Shown piece after piece: positions 1 to 8,010 of a DNA stretch of 52,188 nt (its first letter is position 1; every line of letters starts with the position of its first letter). A model generated the notes under the pieces. The model saw only the letters and a list, made by a program, of their open reading frames with translations. It ran no database searches and was not told where the DNA came from. Source of the DNA: Amycolatopsis orientalis DSM 43388. Its GTDB lineage: Bacteria; Actinomycetota; Actinomycetes; Mycobacteriales; Pseudonocardiaceae. Location: NCBI RefSeq assembly GCF_000411975.1, contig NZ_ASXG01000005.1, positions 1 to 52,188 of the forward strand, in the 5' to 3' direction. Both the position numbers and the translations under genes were made by a program.

Positions 1-386
1 ACCGCAGGGACGCTTCGTATCGGGGTGCAGGGCCAGGGCTGGGTGCCTCGATGAGTTGGGTGCAGGGGCTGCGGGTCGGGGGGCGGGCTTGCGCCCCAAG
101 GTGGCGTTCGGTGCGTGGGGTGCGCTCAATGTGGCATTGGGTGCGCATCCCGGCAGGCGGGCGGGGGTCGTGAAGGGCTCCTTGAGGGAATCTAGGTCCG
201 TGAAGGGGCCCCTCACGGGACAGCGGCCGGTCGTGAGGGGACCCCTGAGGGAATCAGCGTCCGTGAAGGTGGCCCTCGCGGACAAAACCCAAGCACGCCC
301 GCGTGCGAGAAAACCTCCGAAAGCCGTGAAGGGCTCCTTGAGGGAATCGGTGTCCCGCAAGGAGCCCTTCACGGCCAGACAGTGCG
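1..386 (+). repeat. Composite intergenic repeat, copy 0 (left part cut by window edge)
   Basis: This gene-free stretch carries modules in a fixed order. Positions 12-30 hold a GCTTCGTATCGGGGTGCAG block (B). Positions 41-80 hold a GGGTGCCTCGAT / GGGTGCAG block (C). Positions 91-146 hold GTGGC-centred palindromes (D: CCCAA..GTGGC..TTGGGTGCG). Positions 168-283 hold several GTGAAGG / CCTCACGG units (E), and 323-375 one strong E hairpin. The first 150 bases align in order with the reverse complement of about 43617-43810. Bases 1-32 match 52157-52188 with one mismatch, so the window begins just after a core hairpin like those at 43818-43876 and 52104-52160. No credible gene is seen here. Confidence 0.8.
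323..375 (-). terminator. E-type hairpin behind moeZ, likely terminator
   Basis: Bases 323-345 and 353-375 are inverted repeats that pair at 22 of 23 positions (one A/G mismatch at 341/357) around a 7-nt loop. The hairpin starts 11 nt past the moeZ stop codon. No U-run follows, as is common in high-GC actinobacteria. The same hairpin type recurs at 26926-26980 and 28134-28172. Confidence 0.7.
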
Positions 387-1568
387 TCAGTAGGTCGGCA
401 GGCTCGGGTCGATCTGCCGGGCCCAGGCCAGGACTCCGCCGCCCAGGTGGGTGGCGTCCTTGAAGCCTGCGGCGTGCAGGGCGGCAAGGGCCTCGGCCGA
501 GCGGGCGCCGGACTTGCAGTGCAGGACGATCGGCTTGTCCTGCGGCAGTTCCGCCAAGGCCTCGCCGGACAGGATGCGGTCCTTCGGGATCAGCGTGGCG
601 CCCTTGATGTTGACGATCTCGTACTCGTGCGGCTCGCGGACGTCGATCAGCGCGAAGTCCTCGCCCGAGTCGAACTTCGCCTTGAGTTCCGCGGGCGTGA
701 TCGTGCTGCCGGACGCGGCCGACGCGGCCTCTTCCGACACCACTCCGCAGAAGGCCTCGTAGTCGATCAGTTCGGTGATCTTCGGGGTCTCCGGGTCCTT
801 CCGGATCTTGACCTCGCGGTACTTCATCTCCAGCGCGTCGTAGGAGATCAACCGCCCGAGCAGCGGCTCTCCGATGCCGGTGATGAGCTTGATCGCCTCG
901 GTCACCATGATCGAGCCGATCGACGCGCACAGCACGCCCAGCACGCCGCCTTCGGCGCAGGACGGGACCATGCCGGGGGGCGGCGGCTCGGGGTACAGAT
1001 CCCGGTAGTTGAGACCCTTGCCGTTCGGGGCGTCCTCCCAGAAGACGCTGACCTGGCCCTCGAACCGGAAGATCGAACCCCACACGTACGGCTTGCCGAG
1101 CAGCACCGCCGCGTCGTTGACCAGGTAGCGGGTGGCGAAGTTGTCCGTGCCGTCGAGGATCAGGTCGTACTGCCGGAAGATCTCCAGCGCGTTCGCCGAC
1201 TCGAGCCGTTCGGTGTGCAGGTGCACCTTGACCAGCGGGTTGATCTCGGCGATGGACTCCTGCGCCGACGCGGCCTTGAGCTTGCCGACGTCGGACTGGC
1301 CGTGGATCACCTGGCGCTGCAGGTTGGATTCGTCGACGACGTCGAAGTCGATGATGCCGAGCGTGCCCACGCCGGCCGCCGCCAGGTACAGCAGCGCCGG
1401 GCTTCCCAGGCCGCCCGCACCGATGACCAGGACCTTCGCGTTCTTCAACCGCTTCTGCCCGACCACCCCGACGTCCGGGATGATCAGGTGACGGCTGTAC
1501 CGGGCCACCTCTTCCTTGGTGAGCTCGGCTGCCGGCTCGACGAGCGGCGGCAGTGCCGTGTCTGACAT
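387..1568 (-). CDS. moeZ: Adenylyltransferase/sulfurtransferase MoeZ
   Basis: A 393-aa protein with an N-terminal ThiF/MoeB-type adenylation domain (GAGGLGS nucleotide loop at about 55-61, SCAEGGV motif near 190) and a C-terminal rhodanese domain with active-site loop HCKSGARS (Cys about 351). Proteins of this layout adenylate the C-terminal glycine of ubiquitin-like sulfur carriers (MoaD, ThiS, CysO) and then pass sulfur to them, for molybdopterin, thiamine and cysteine synthesis. The paired zinc-binding cysteines of E. coli MoeB are absent, as I recall for MoeZ. The ATG at 1568 is chosen because GGAGG lies 7 nt upstream; a longer reading to 2120 runs through the next gene. It lies downstream of the DUF3152 gene on the same strand, the order known in mycobacteria. 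Confidence 0.93.
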   Translation of the reverse strand: MSDTALPPLVEPAAELTKEEVARYSRHLIIPDVGVVGQKRLKNAKVLVIGAGGLGSPALLYLAAAGVGTLGIIDFDVVDESNLQRQVIHGQSDVGKLKAASAQESIAEINPLVKVHLHTERLESANALEIFRQYDLILDGTDNFATRYLVNDAAVLLGKPYVWGSIFRFEGQVSVFWEDAPNGKGLNYRDLYPEPPPPGMVPSCAEGGVLGVLCASIGSIMVTEAIKLITGIGEPLLGRLISYDALEMKYREVKIRKDPETPKITELIDYEAFCGVVSEEAASAASGSTITPAELKAKFDSGEDFALIDVREPHEYEIVNIKGATLIPKDRILSGEALAELPQDKPIVLHCKSGARSAEALAALHAAGFKDATHLGGGVLAWARQIDPSLPTY

Positions 1569-1666
1569 CGGGTCCTCCATACTCGCGCGGGTCGCGTAGT
1601 CGATCCCAGTATGTTCAACGCCCGCCCGCAAGGGACACTTCCCTGCTCTCAGATCGTGGGACGTTG

Positions 1667-2827
1667 TTACTGGCCGGGCGGAGTCGGGTTCGGCCACGCG
1701 TTCGGCTTGCACACGCGATGGTCCGCGGCGACCTTGCCCTTGTCGCCGCCGGGGATGTTGTTGAGCATCGCGACGTAGTCGTCCGCGACCCCGAACGACT
1801 GCTGCATCATCACCGGCGCCGGCTGATCGTTTCCTGGGCAGCCCACGTGATTGTTGCCCAGCGCGTGCCCGACCTCGTGGTTGATCGCGTACTGCCGGTA
1901 GCCCGTCATGTCCGAGCCGTAGACCTTCGCGCCGCGCACCCAGCGCGACAAGTTGATCAGCACGCGGCCCATGCTGCGCCGGTAGCAGGAGGCCTCGAAC
2001 TTGATCTGGAACCCGCACGCGTCCGGCCGGTGCGTGGTGTCCGGCGTGGTGAGGCTCACCCGGAAACTCGGGTTCGGATAGCTCGCGTCGACCCGTTGCA
2101 ACCGGATCTCGCCGTTCCACGTCCAGCTGCGCGGATCGGACAAAATGCCCTGCACCGCGGCCCCGAAGCTGTCGTCGCCGGCGTAGCTCGCCGGATCGAT
2201 GCCGTCCTCGACCTCGACGGTGTAGGTGTAGAGCTTCCCGCTCTTGCCCACGACGTCACTGGACCCGGGCACGATGTGCCAGGTGCCCTTGCCGGTCTGC
2301 GTGAACGGGCCGCCGCTGGGCAGGTCGGCGGTGGGCACGTTGAGGTTCACCGGCTGCGCGGGGTTCTCCGGGATGCCGCCGCCCCCGTCGATCGCGCCGG
2401 AGGACGTGTCGCCGGACGCGACCTCGCCGCTGCTGCCGGTGCCCGCTTCGGGCGAGCTGGTGGCGGTGTTGACCGCGACCAGCACGGTGATCACGGCCAG
2501 GATCGGCAGCGCGTACACGCGCCAGCCGTACGTCCTCACGAACCGGGCGAACGTCGACTTCTGCTTCTTCGGCGCCGGGCGCTTCTCGGAGCTGTCGTCC
2601 TTGGGTTTCCAGGCGGCGGCGAGCGGCTCGGCGCTGGTGCGCCTGCCGCCGGGCCGGTACCGGTCCTCGCCCACGCGCTGGGCGGGTTTCCGCGCGGGCC
2701 GGTACTGGCCGACGCGCGGCGAATCGGACTCCGGATCCCCGACTCTGGAGGACGCTGAACGCCGGGCCGACCCGGCGGTCGGGCCCCGCCGGTCCTTCGC
2801 TCGCGCGTCCTGCTTCAGCCGGTCCAC
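1667..2827 (-). CDS. DUF3152 membrane-anchored protein with metzincin-like zinc motif
   Basis: A 386-aa protein: a basic, proline-rich cytoplasmic part of about 100 residues, one membrane segment at about 103-122, then an extracytoplasmic domain. That domain holds HEVGHALGNNH (His317, Glu318, His321, His327), which fits the metzincin pattern HExxHxxGxxH, followed about 20 residues on by a PVMMQQ stretch that could be the Met-turn. This suggests a surface zinc protease; I infer this from the motif only, since DUF3152 has no activity I can name. The GTG start at 2827 lacks a clear ribosome site; a GTG at 2842 is an alternative. It sits between moeZ and a hydrolase gene, all on the minus strand, as in the Rv3206c-Rv3207c order I recall. 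Confidence 0.85.
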   Translation of the reverse strand: MDRLKQDARAKDRRGPTAGSARRSASSRVGDPESDSPRVGQYRPARKPAQRVGEDRYRPGGRRTSAEPLAAAWKPKDDSSEKRPAPKKQKSTFARFVRTYGWRVYALPILAVITVLVAVNTATSSPEAGTGSSGEVASGDTSSGAIDGGGGIPENPAQPVNLNVPTADLPSGGPFTQTGKGTWHIVPGSSDVVGKSGKLYTYTVEVEDGIDPASYAGDDSFGAAVQGILSDPRSWTWNGEIRLQRVDASYPNPSFRVSLTTPDTTHRPDACGFQIKFEASCYRRSMGRVLINLSRWVRGAKVYGSDMTGYRQYAINHEVGHALGNNHVGCPGNDQPAPVMMQQSFGVADDYVAMLNNIPGGDKGKVAADHRVCKPNAWPNPTPPGQ

Positions 2828-2907
2828 CGACCCAGGGTGCCACACGGCCGCGCCGTTCCCGGAAGCGACTGGCGGGCTCCCCAGCGATCCGCGGTCCCCC
2901 GTTCGGG

Positions 2908-3921
2908 CTACCAGGAGCCGTCGTCCGCGCCCTCCCACAAGCCGAGCACGGCACGGGCCACCGCCTGCGGACGCTCCATCTGCGCGACGTGTCCGGTGCG
3001 CGGCAGGACCAGCAGCCGGGCACGCGGAATCGTCTGCGCGGTCCGCAGCGCGCGCTTCACCGAGATCACCCGGTCGTGGAGTCCCCAGACGACCAGCGTC
3101 GGGGCCTGGACCTGTTTGGCGACCGACCACAGCGAAGCGGCGCCGAGCGCGGTCCAGCGCCGGAAGATGCCGAACGTGCTGCGTTCCATCGCGGCCAGCG
3201 CCCACGGGAACCCGGCGCGGGCGGAGTGCTCGTCGACCAGTTCGTCCAGCCGGGCGTCCGGGAACCGCGACGGGTCGTGGAAGCACAGCTTGATGACTTG
3301 CGCGGCGCGTTCGCGGGCGGTCATCCCGGCCATCCGGCGGCGCACCCGCGCGCCGATCACCGGCAGGTAGGCCAGCGCCATCATCGGGTCGGAGAGCCGG
3401 CGCGGGTCCGGACGGCGGTCCGGCATCGCCGGGGAGATCAGGGTGAGAGTTCTCACCAGCTCCGGCCGCCGCGCGGCGACCAGCAGTGAGATCGCGCCGC
3501 CCATCGAGTTGCCGAGCAGGTGCACCGGTTCGCCGAGCCGCTCCAGCCTGCCCGCGATGACCTCGGCGTGGTCGTCGAGGCTGTAGGCAAACCCTTCCGC
3601 GGGCTCCGAATAGCCGAATCCGGGCAGGTCAACAGCCTGTCCGGGCGCGGTCGGGGCGAGCAGCGCGGCGAGGTCGGTCCAGTTCGTGGACGAGCCGCCG
3701 AGCCCGTGCACGTACACCGCGGGCGTGCCGTCCGGCCCGGGCGTGTGCCGGATGTGCAGGCCGTCCTCGACCGTTCCCGGCCAGGCCGGCAGCGCCCCGT
3801 CGAGCGGCGGAAGGGGCGTAGTCGACAATGGCACCTGGGTCACCGGCGGGCGGACGGCCGCCGCGGTGGTGGGGCGGGAGGTCGTGGTCGTCACCAGTCC
3901 AGGATGCCTGACCCTTGGCAT
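2908..3921 (-). CDS. Alpha/beta hydrolase
   Basis: A 337-aa alpha/beta-fold hydrolase. The oxyanion-hole motif HGLGGSSTNW lies at about 72-81, the nucleophile elbow GNSMGG has Ser139, the acid is Asp283 in WGLHDR and the base is His311 in PRTGHV. The triad is complete, but the substrate cannot be read from the sequence. The ATG at 3921 is the longest sensible start; a GTG at 3894 would remove a proline/threonine-rich lead. Neither has a strong ribosome site, so a leaderless transcript is possible. It diverges from a TetR gene with a perfect inverted repeat between them, so it is the likely target of that regulator. Confidence 0.85.
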   Translation of the reverse strand: MPRVRHPGLVTTTTSRPTTAAAVRPPVTQVPLSTTPLPPLDGALPAWPGTVEDGLHIRHTPGPDGTPAVYVHGLGGSSTNWTDLAALLAPTAPGQAVDLPGFGYSEPAEGFAYSLDDHAEVIAGRLERLGEPVHLLGNSMGGAISLLVAARRPELVRTLTLISPAMPDRRPDPRRLSDPMMALAYLPVIGARVRRRMAGMTARERAAQVIKLCFHDPSRFPDARLDELVDEHSARAGFPWALAAMERSTFGIFRRWTALGAASLWSVAKQVQAPTLVVWGLHDRVISVKRALRTAQTIPRARLLVLPRTGHVAQMERPQAVARAVLGLWEGADDGSW

Positions 3922-3947
3922 TTCGGGCGTACCCACGAGTAATGTCA

Positions 3948-3972
3948 GGTTCACTTCACGCGGTGGTGAACC
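3948..3972. promoter_or_regulatory. Likely TetR operator between divergent genes
   Basis: GGTTCAC at 3948-3954 and GTGAACC at 3966-3972 form a perfect 7-bp inverted repeat with an 11-nt spacer. It sits in the 81-bp gap between the alpha/beta hydrolase start (3921) and the TetR start (4003). Size and place fit a TetR-family dimer site controlling both directions. Not tested. Confidence 0.55.
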
Positions 3973-4002
3973 CGCCCGGCGAAGGCTGCGGACGGAGGAA
4001 GA

Positions 4003-4626
4003 ATGACGGAGATGGCGCGACTGCAACGAGGCGTCCGGTTGCCCCGGACCGAGCGCCGGGCCCAGTTGCTGACGGCCGCGCAGCGCGTCTTCGCCGAGCA
4101 CGGCTACCACGCGGCGGCGATGGACGAGATCGCCGAGGAGGCCGGCGTCAGCAAGCCGGTGCTCTACCAGCACTTCCCCGGCAAGCTCGACCTGTACATC
4201 GCGCTGCTCGAAAGCCACGTCGACGACCTGGTCGCCCGGGTGCAGGGCGCGCTGAACTCCACCACGGACAACCGCCAGCGCGTCCCGGCCACGGTCGGCG
4301 CGTTCTTCGACTTCGTGAACAACGACGCGGGCGCGTTCCGCATGGTCTTCGAGTCCGACCTGCGCGGCGAGCCCGCCGTCCAGGAGGCGGTGGACCGCGC
4401 GACCTCGGCCAGCGTCGAGGCCATCACCGAGACGATCACCTCCGACGCCGGGCTGGACGAGGAGAAGGCCCGGCTGCTGGCCGTCGGCCTGGTCGGGATG
4501 AGCCAGGTCAGCGCACGCTACTGGCTGCAGCACAACCAGTCGATGAGCCGCGAGGACGCGGTCGCGCTCACCGCGAACCTCGCCTGGCGCGGCATCGGCG
4601 GCGGCTTCCCGCTCAAGGACAACTGA
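4003..4626 (+). CDS. TetR/AcrR-family transcriptional regulator
   Basis: A 207-aa protein with an N-terminal TetR helix-turn-helix: the AQLLTAAQRVFAEHGY region at about 20-35, then EEAGVSKPVLYQHFPGKLDLY as recognition helix and tail. The rest is an all-helical ligand and dimer domain. The start is well placed, with GGAGGAA six nt before the ATG. It is the head of a two-gene run with the hydrolase at 4632 and faces the hydrolase at 2908-3921 across a palindromic operator. In the mycobacterial order I recall (Rv3208), a TetR gene holds the same place beside the DUF3152 gene. The ligand is unknown. Confidence 0.93.
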   Translation: MTEMARLQRGVRLPRTERRAQLLTAAQRVFAEHGYHAAAMDEIAEEAGVSKPVLYQHFPGKLDLYIALLESHVDDLVARVQGALNSTTDNRQRVPATVGAFFDFVNNDAGAFRMVFESDLRGEPAVQEAVDRATSASVEAITETITSDAGLDEEKARLLAVGLVGMSQVSARYWLQHNQSMSREDAVALTANLAWRGIGGGFPLKDN

Positions 4627-4631
4627 CCCCC

Positions 4632-5306
4632 GTGCGCGTGGTCGCGGTGCCGGGCACGCTCTGCAGCCCGCGGATCTACTCCCCGCTGGCTTCCGCGCTG
4701 CCCGACGAACTGGACGCGGTCGACTGGATGACCACTCCGGGACCCTGGCGGATCGAAGACGTCGCGGCGCGGGTCGCCGACCGGATCGAGCAGCACGGCG
4801 ACCCGGTCACCCTGATCGGGCATTCCACGGGCGGCTGCGTCGCGGCGGTCGTCGCGGCCACCCGGCCGGAGCTGGTGTCCGGGCTGCTGCTCGCGAACAC
4901 CGGCGCGCACATGCGCGGGCACGGCGACGTCGACCGGATCCTCGCCACGATCGCCTCGGCCTGGGGCCCGGAACTGCACGCGGCCGTCCTCGACCGGTCG
5001 TTCGCCAGCCCGCTGCCGCCGGACCTGCGCGCTGAACTGCTCGGCTACGCCGCCCGCGTCCCGGCCGAAGCCGCGCTGGAAGTCCTGACGAGCCAACGGG
5101 ATCTGGACCTCACGCCGCGGCTGGCGTCGATCCGCTGCCCGGTCACGGTGCTGCACGGAATCCACGACCGGGCCCGCACGCTCGCGGACGCCCAGCACCT
5201 CGTCGCCCACCTGCCCGGCAGCGAACTCGTCACCGTCGAAACCGGGCACTCGCCGATCTGGGAAGACGTCCCGGCCACCGTCGCCGCGCTCGACCGGTTC
5301 CGCTAG
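4632..5306 (+). CDS. Small alpha/beta hydrolase coupled to tetR
   Basis: A 224-aa alpha/beta hydrolase: nucleophile elbow GHSTGG (Ser65), acid Asp in HGIHDRAR and base His in ETGHSP. It is shorter than typical family members, with a small cap region (roughly 95-150). The GTG start lies 5 nt after the tetR stop with no clear ribosome site of its own, so translation is probably coupled to tetR. Its stop is one base from the stop of the convergent ATPase gene at 5308, leaving no room for a terminator between them. Substrate unknown; a serine esterase, lipase or thioesterase role is possible. Confidence 0.85.
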   Translation: MRVVAVPGTLCSPRIYSPLASALPDELDAVDWMTTPGPWRIEDVAARVADRIEQHGDPVTLIGHSTGGCVAAVVAATRPELVSGLLLANTGAHMRGHGDVDRILATIASAWGPELHAAVLDRSFASPLPPDLRAELLGYAARVPAEAALEVLTSQRDLDLTPRLASIRCPVTVLHGIHDRARTLADAQHLVAHLPGSELVTVETGHSPIWEDVPATVAALDRFR

Positions 5307-5307
5307 C

Positions 5308-6894
5308 TCATTCGCGCGGTTTTCGCTGGCGCGGAACCGATCTCGCCGCGCCCGGCAGTTCGACCAGCAGTTGCTCGAGGTGGACCGGTTCCGGCGGGGT
5401 GCCGCGCTGATCGGTCAGCCAGTCGTCGGATTTGCCCCGCCGGGCCGGTTGTCCGCCATCCGACACCAGGGCGACGTAACAGCCGTAGTCGATGGCGAAC
5501 CCGTCGTAGAGCGTGCCCGGTCGCTTCCGGTTGACGATGCCGCGGCGCACCAGGTGAATGAGCCGGGCGTCGTGCAGATCGCGGATGGTCTCGTCGTGGG
5601 CGCCGCTGGCGTGCTCCAGCAGAAACGCGCGCGAACGCCGCCGGCCGACTACCTCGTCGACCAGCCACCGAAGCGTCGTCAAGGCCGATTCGTTCCCGGC
5701 GATGGCGGCGTATTTGTCCCGCAGATACCAGTCCTGCGCGGCTTGCCGGACGTGCCGGATCCCGATCGTCGCCGTGTTCGCGTGCTGCGCGGCCAAGGCG
5801 GCGATGTTGATCGCGTCCCGGGGGACGCCCTCGGCCGCGCGCACGAGCTCGGGAAACGCGGTGCGGCTGAACGCGGTAGCCACGAATTCCGCGGCGTCGT
5901 CGGTCACCGGCATCCGCGGTCGTACGTGATTGAGGAACAGTTCGGCGAAAAACTGCCTCGACTGGGTCCGGCCGTGATCGAACCGGAGCACGTCGTCGAA
6001 GCTGACCGCGGAGGCCGCGTCCGCGCCGACCTCGATGCCGACGTAATCGCCTTCGCCGCCTGGTTCGCGGAATCGGGACCGACGTTCGATCGCCGCGATC
6101 TTGACCGTCGTCCCGCGCGTCGGGAGCACGCTGCGGCGCAGCAGATCCGCCAGCAACGGTTGCAGCTCAAGAGGAATCGAACTCCACTCGTCCAGCAGCA
6201 GCCACAGCCGGGCCGGCGCCAACGCGGCCGTGATCCGGGCCAACGCCCGGCTGAGCGGCCCGAAAATGACCTGATGATGCTCGGTCCCGGTGCGCCGCAA
6301 CCGATCCGAAGCGGTCACCGAATGCCGGCTGCTGCCCGACATCGTCACGTGGCCGCGCGGGCCGCCGACTCCCCAGGACGCCGACGCCCCGGCGCTGGTC
6401 GCCTGCTCCGCGGAACCCCCGACCGTGGTTTCGCGCTCGACGTTGCCGACGACCTCGACCGTCGTCGCCGCCTCGGTCAGCTCGTCCAGTCCCTGCAGCA
6501 AGCCTTCCTGGTCGGAAACCCGCTTCTCGATCGCCGTGGTCAGCAGCTGTTCGTGCACCGCTTCCAGCGTGTCCACCAGCAGCTGAGTGCCCCGAAGCGA
6601 AACCGGCAGCTGCTGATTCGCGTACAGGCCGCTGGTGGAACCGATCGTGCGCAAATCCAGGTATACCGCGACATCGCGGGTTTCCTCGACCAGATCGGCC
6701 AGGTAAAGCAAGGCATGCGTCTTCCCGGTGCCGCGGCGGCCGTAGAAGATCTGGTGGTCGGCGGAATGCAACATCGCCGAAAACGACCCGGCCACCACGA
6801 AGGTCTTGGCCAGCGTATGCCGGTCCACGCTCTCCGCCCGCCGGGAAATCGCCATCAGGCTCCGGTTGACGTGCGCGCTCAGCGGCTGCCCCAT
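5308..6894 (-). CDS. P-loop ATPase of unknown role (KAP/AAA-like)
   Basis: A 528-aa protein with a clear Walker A (GRRGTGKTH, residues 52-60) and a Walker B ending in two acids (LWLLLDEWSS, Asp235-Glu236). Between them lies a Gly/Ser/Thr-rich stretch at about 150-200 that looks disordered. The C-terminal part is mostly helical and may hold a winged-helix fold (roughly 390-490). The opening is typical of stand-alone ATPases that load or gate other machinery; I cannot assign a partner or process. There is no membrane segment. The start at 6894 has AGGACGG just upstream. It shares no operon with neighbours of known job, and both flanks are hydrolase genes. Defence or DNA-transaction roles are possible but unsupported. 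Confidence 0.75.
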   Translation of the reverse strand: MGQPLSAHVNRSLMAISRRAESVDRHTLAKTFVVAGSFSAMLHSADHQIFYGRRGTGKTHALLYLADLVEETRDVAVYLDLRTIGSTSGLYANQQLPVSLRGTQLLVDTLEAVHEQLLTTAIEKRVSDQEGLLQGLDELTEAATTVEVVGNVERETTVGGSAEQATSAGASASWGVGGPRGHVTMSGSSRHSVTASDRLRRTGTEHHQVIFGPLSRALARITAALAPARLWLLLDEWSSIPLELQPLLADLLRRSVLPTRGTTVKIAAIERRSRFREPGGEGDYVGIEVGADAASAVSFDDVLRFDHGRTQSRQFFAELFLNHVRPRMPVTDDAAEFVATAFSRTAFPELVRAAEGVPRDAINIAALAAQHANTATIGIRHVRQAAQDWYLRDKYAAIAGNESALTTLRWLVDEVVGRRRSRAFLLEHASGAHDETIRDLHDARLIHLVRRGIVNRKRPGTLYDGFAIDYGCYVALVSDGGQPARRGKSDDWLTDQRGTPPEPVHLEQLLVELPGAARSVPRQRKPRE

Positions 6895-6993
6895 GCCCGT
6901 CCTGTTCTGTCGGCGACATCCCAGCCACCCAGCGTGACAGCGCCGGGCGGCCGAGAACAGCCGACAGTCAGGTACGAGCGCGAACGCGCACGG

Positions 6994-7896
6994 TCACGAA
7001 ACCCGAAGCAACGCCCCGATTCGTTTCGCGACCTCGCCCGCGCGTTCCTGCGGAAGCATGTGCCCCGCACCGGGAAAACGGACGAACTCCGCGTCCGGCA
7101 GCTCGTCCGCGATCACTTTCGCGTGCGCCAGCGGGCACAGCCGGTCCTTCTCCCCCGCCAGCACCACGGACGGAGTACCGCGCAAGGTCGCCAGCGCGAC
7201 CCGGCGGTCGTGCGTCGAAATCGCGTCCTGGAACGCGCCGAGACTCGCCGGATGCGCGCACAACAGCTGCTCCGCCACCAGCCGGAGGTCCGCCCGCCGC
7301 GGGTGGTCGCCGAACACGAGGAACCGCGCACCCGAACGCACCATCGCCGGGCTCAGCGGCAGCCGCTCGCCTTTGCGGTGCGACAACGCTTTCGCCAGCC
7401 GGCGCTCGAACCGCGCGGAGAACTGGCCCGCCATTCCGGGCAGCCCCAGCGTGATCCGGTCCATCTGCCCCGACGACGTCGCCACGAACGCCGCGCCGAC
7501 CACCCGGTCCCGGACCAGCTCCGGATGCCGTTCGGCGAGCGCCATCATGGTCATGCCGCCCATCGAATGCCCGGCGAGCACCAGCGGACCCGACGGCACG
7601 CGCGCGGCGATCAGCTCGGCCAGATCGTCGGCCAGCCGCGGAATCGTCCCGGTCTCCCTGGTCGCGGGCGCGGAACCGCCGTGCCCGCGCAGGTCGTAGC
7701 GCAGCGTCCGGACGCCCGGGCCGAGGTGCTCCATGACCCCGTCCCACGTGCGGTGGTCCTGCGTCCAGCCGTGCACCAGCACCAGCGTCACCGCGGCATC
7801 GGCCGGGCCGCTCAGCTCGACGTGCAGCGCACAGCCGTCACTGGTGACGAACCGGTGCTCCCGGGCCGGGTTGCGCAGCCGTTCGACGGTAGTCAT
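6994..7896 (-). CDS. Alpha/beta hydrolase, last gene of diiron oxygenase operon
   Basis: A 300-aa alpha/beta hydrolase: HGWTQDHRTW oxyanion region at 42-51, nucleophile elbow GHSMGG (Ser111), acid Asp in LAGEKDRLCP and base His in PGAGHMLPQE. The ATG at 7896 has GGAGGCGAA directly upstream. That ribosome site and start belong to the last of a tandem series of 38-bp repeats, and its first codons (ATG ACT ACC) equal those of the mini-genes upstream. Translation is therefore likely coupled through the repeats to the diiron oxygenase gene. The pair may act on one substrate, the oxygenase first and the hydrolase next; this is inference from context. Confidence 0.88.
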   Translation of the reverse strand: MTTVERLRNPAREHRFVTSDGCALHVELSGPADAAVTLVLVHGWTQDHRTWDGVMEHLGPGVRTLRYDLRGHGGSAPATRETGTIPRLADDLAELIAARVPSGPLVLAGHSMGGMTMMALAERHPELVRDRVVGAAFVATSSGQMDRITLGLPGMAGQFSARFERRLAKALSHRKGERLPLSPAMVRSGARFLVFGDHPRRADLRLVAEQLLCAHPASLGAFQDAISTHDRRVALATLRGTPSVVLAGEKDRLCPLAHAKVIADELPDAEFVRFPGAGHMLPQERAGEVAKRIGALLRVS

Positions 7897-8010
7897 TTCG
7901 CCTCCGCGGGAAAAAGTACGTCGGCGGTAGTCATTTCGCCTCCGCGGGAAAAAGTACGTCGGCAGTAGTCATTTCGCCTCCGCGGGAAAAAGTACGTCGG
8001 CGGTAGTCAC
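7893..8010 (-). repeat. Three 38-bp tandem repeats, each a coupled 13-codon mini-gene
   Basis: A 38-bp unit is repeated in tandem, with starts at 8010, 7972 and 7934, and a fourth start at 7896 that is the hydrolase ATG. Each unit reads GTG or ATG, then 13 codons giving MTTADVLFPAEAK, then TGA. The TGA overlaps the next ATG (ATGA), and each unit carries its own GGAGGCGAA ribosome site. The first start (GTG at 8010) overlaps the diiron oxygenase stop as GTGA. The units differ by only one or two bases (ACC/ACT, GTG/ATG), so the duplication is recent. The effect should be a relay of stop-start coupling from the oxygenase to the hydrolase. Whether the 13-residue peptides matter is unknown. Confidence 0.9.

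Noticed and set aside
5371..7968. 865-codon open frame on the plus strand
   Set aside because: Antisense to the P-loop ATPase and hydrolase genes, which have clear motifs and ribosome sites; its product is Arg/His-rich without domain signals.
7893..8010. CRISPR-like repeat array
   Set aside because: The 38-bp units are directly adjacent with no spacers and encode start-stop units.
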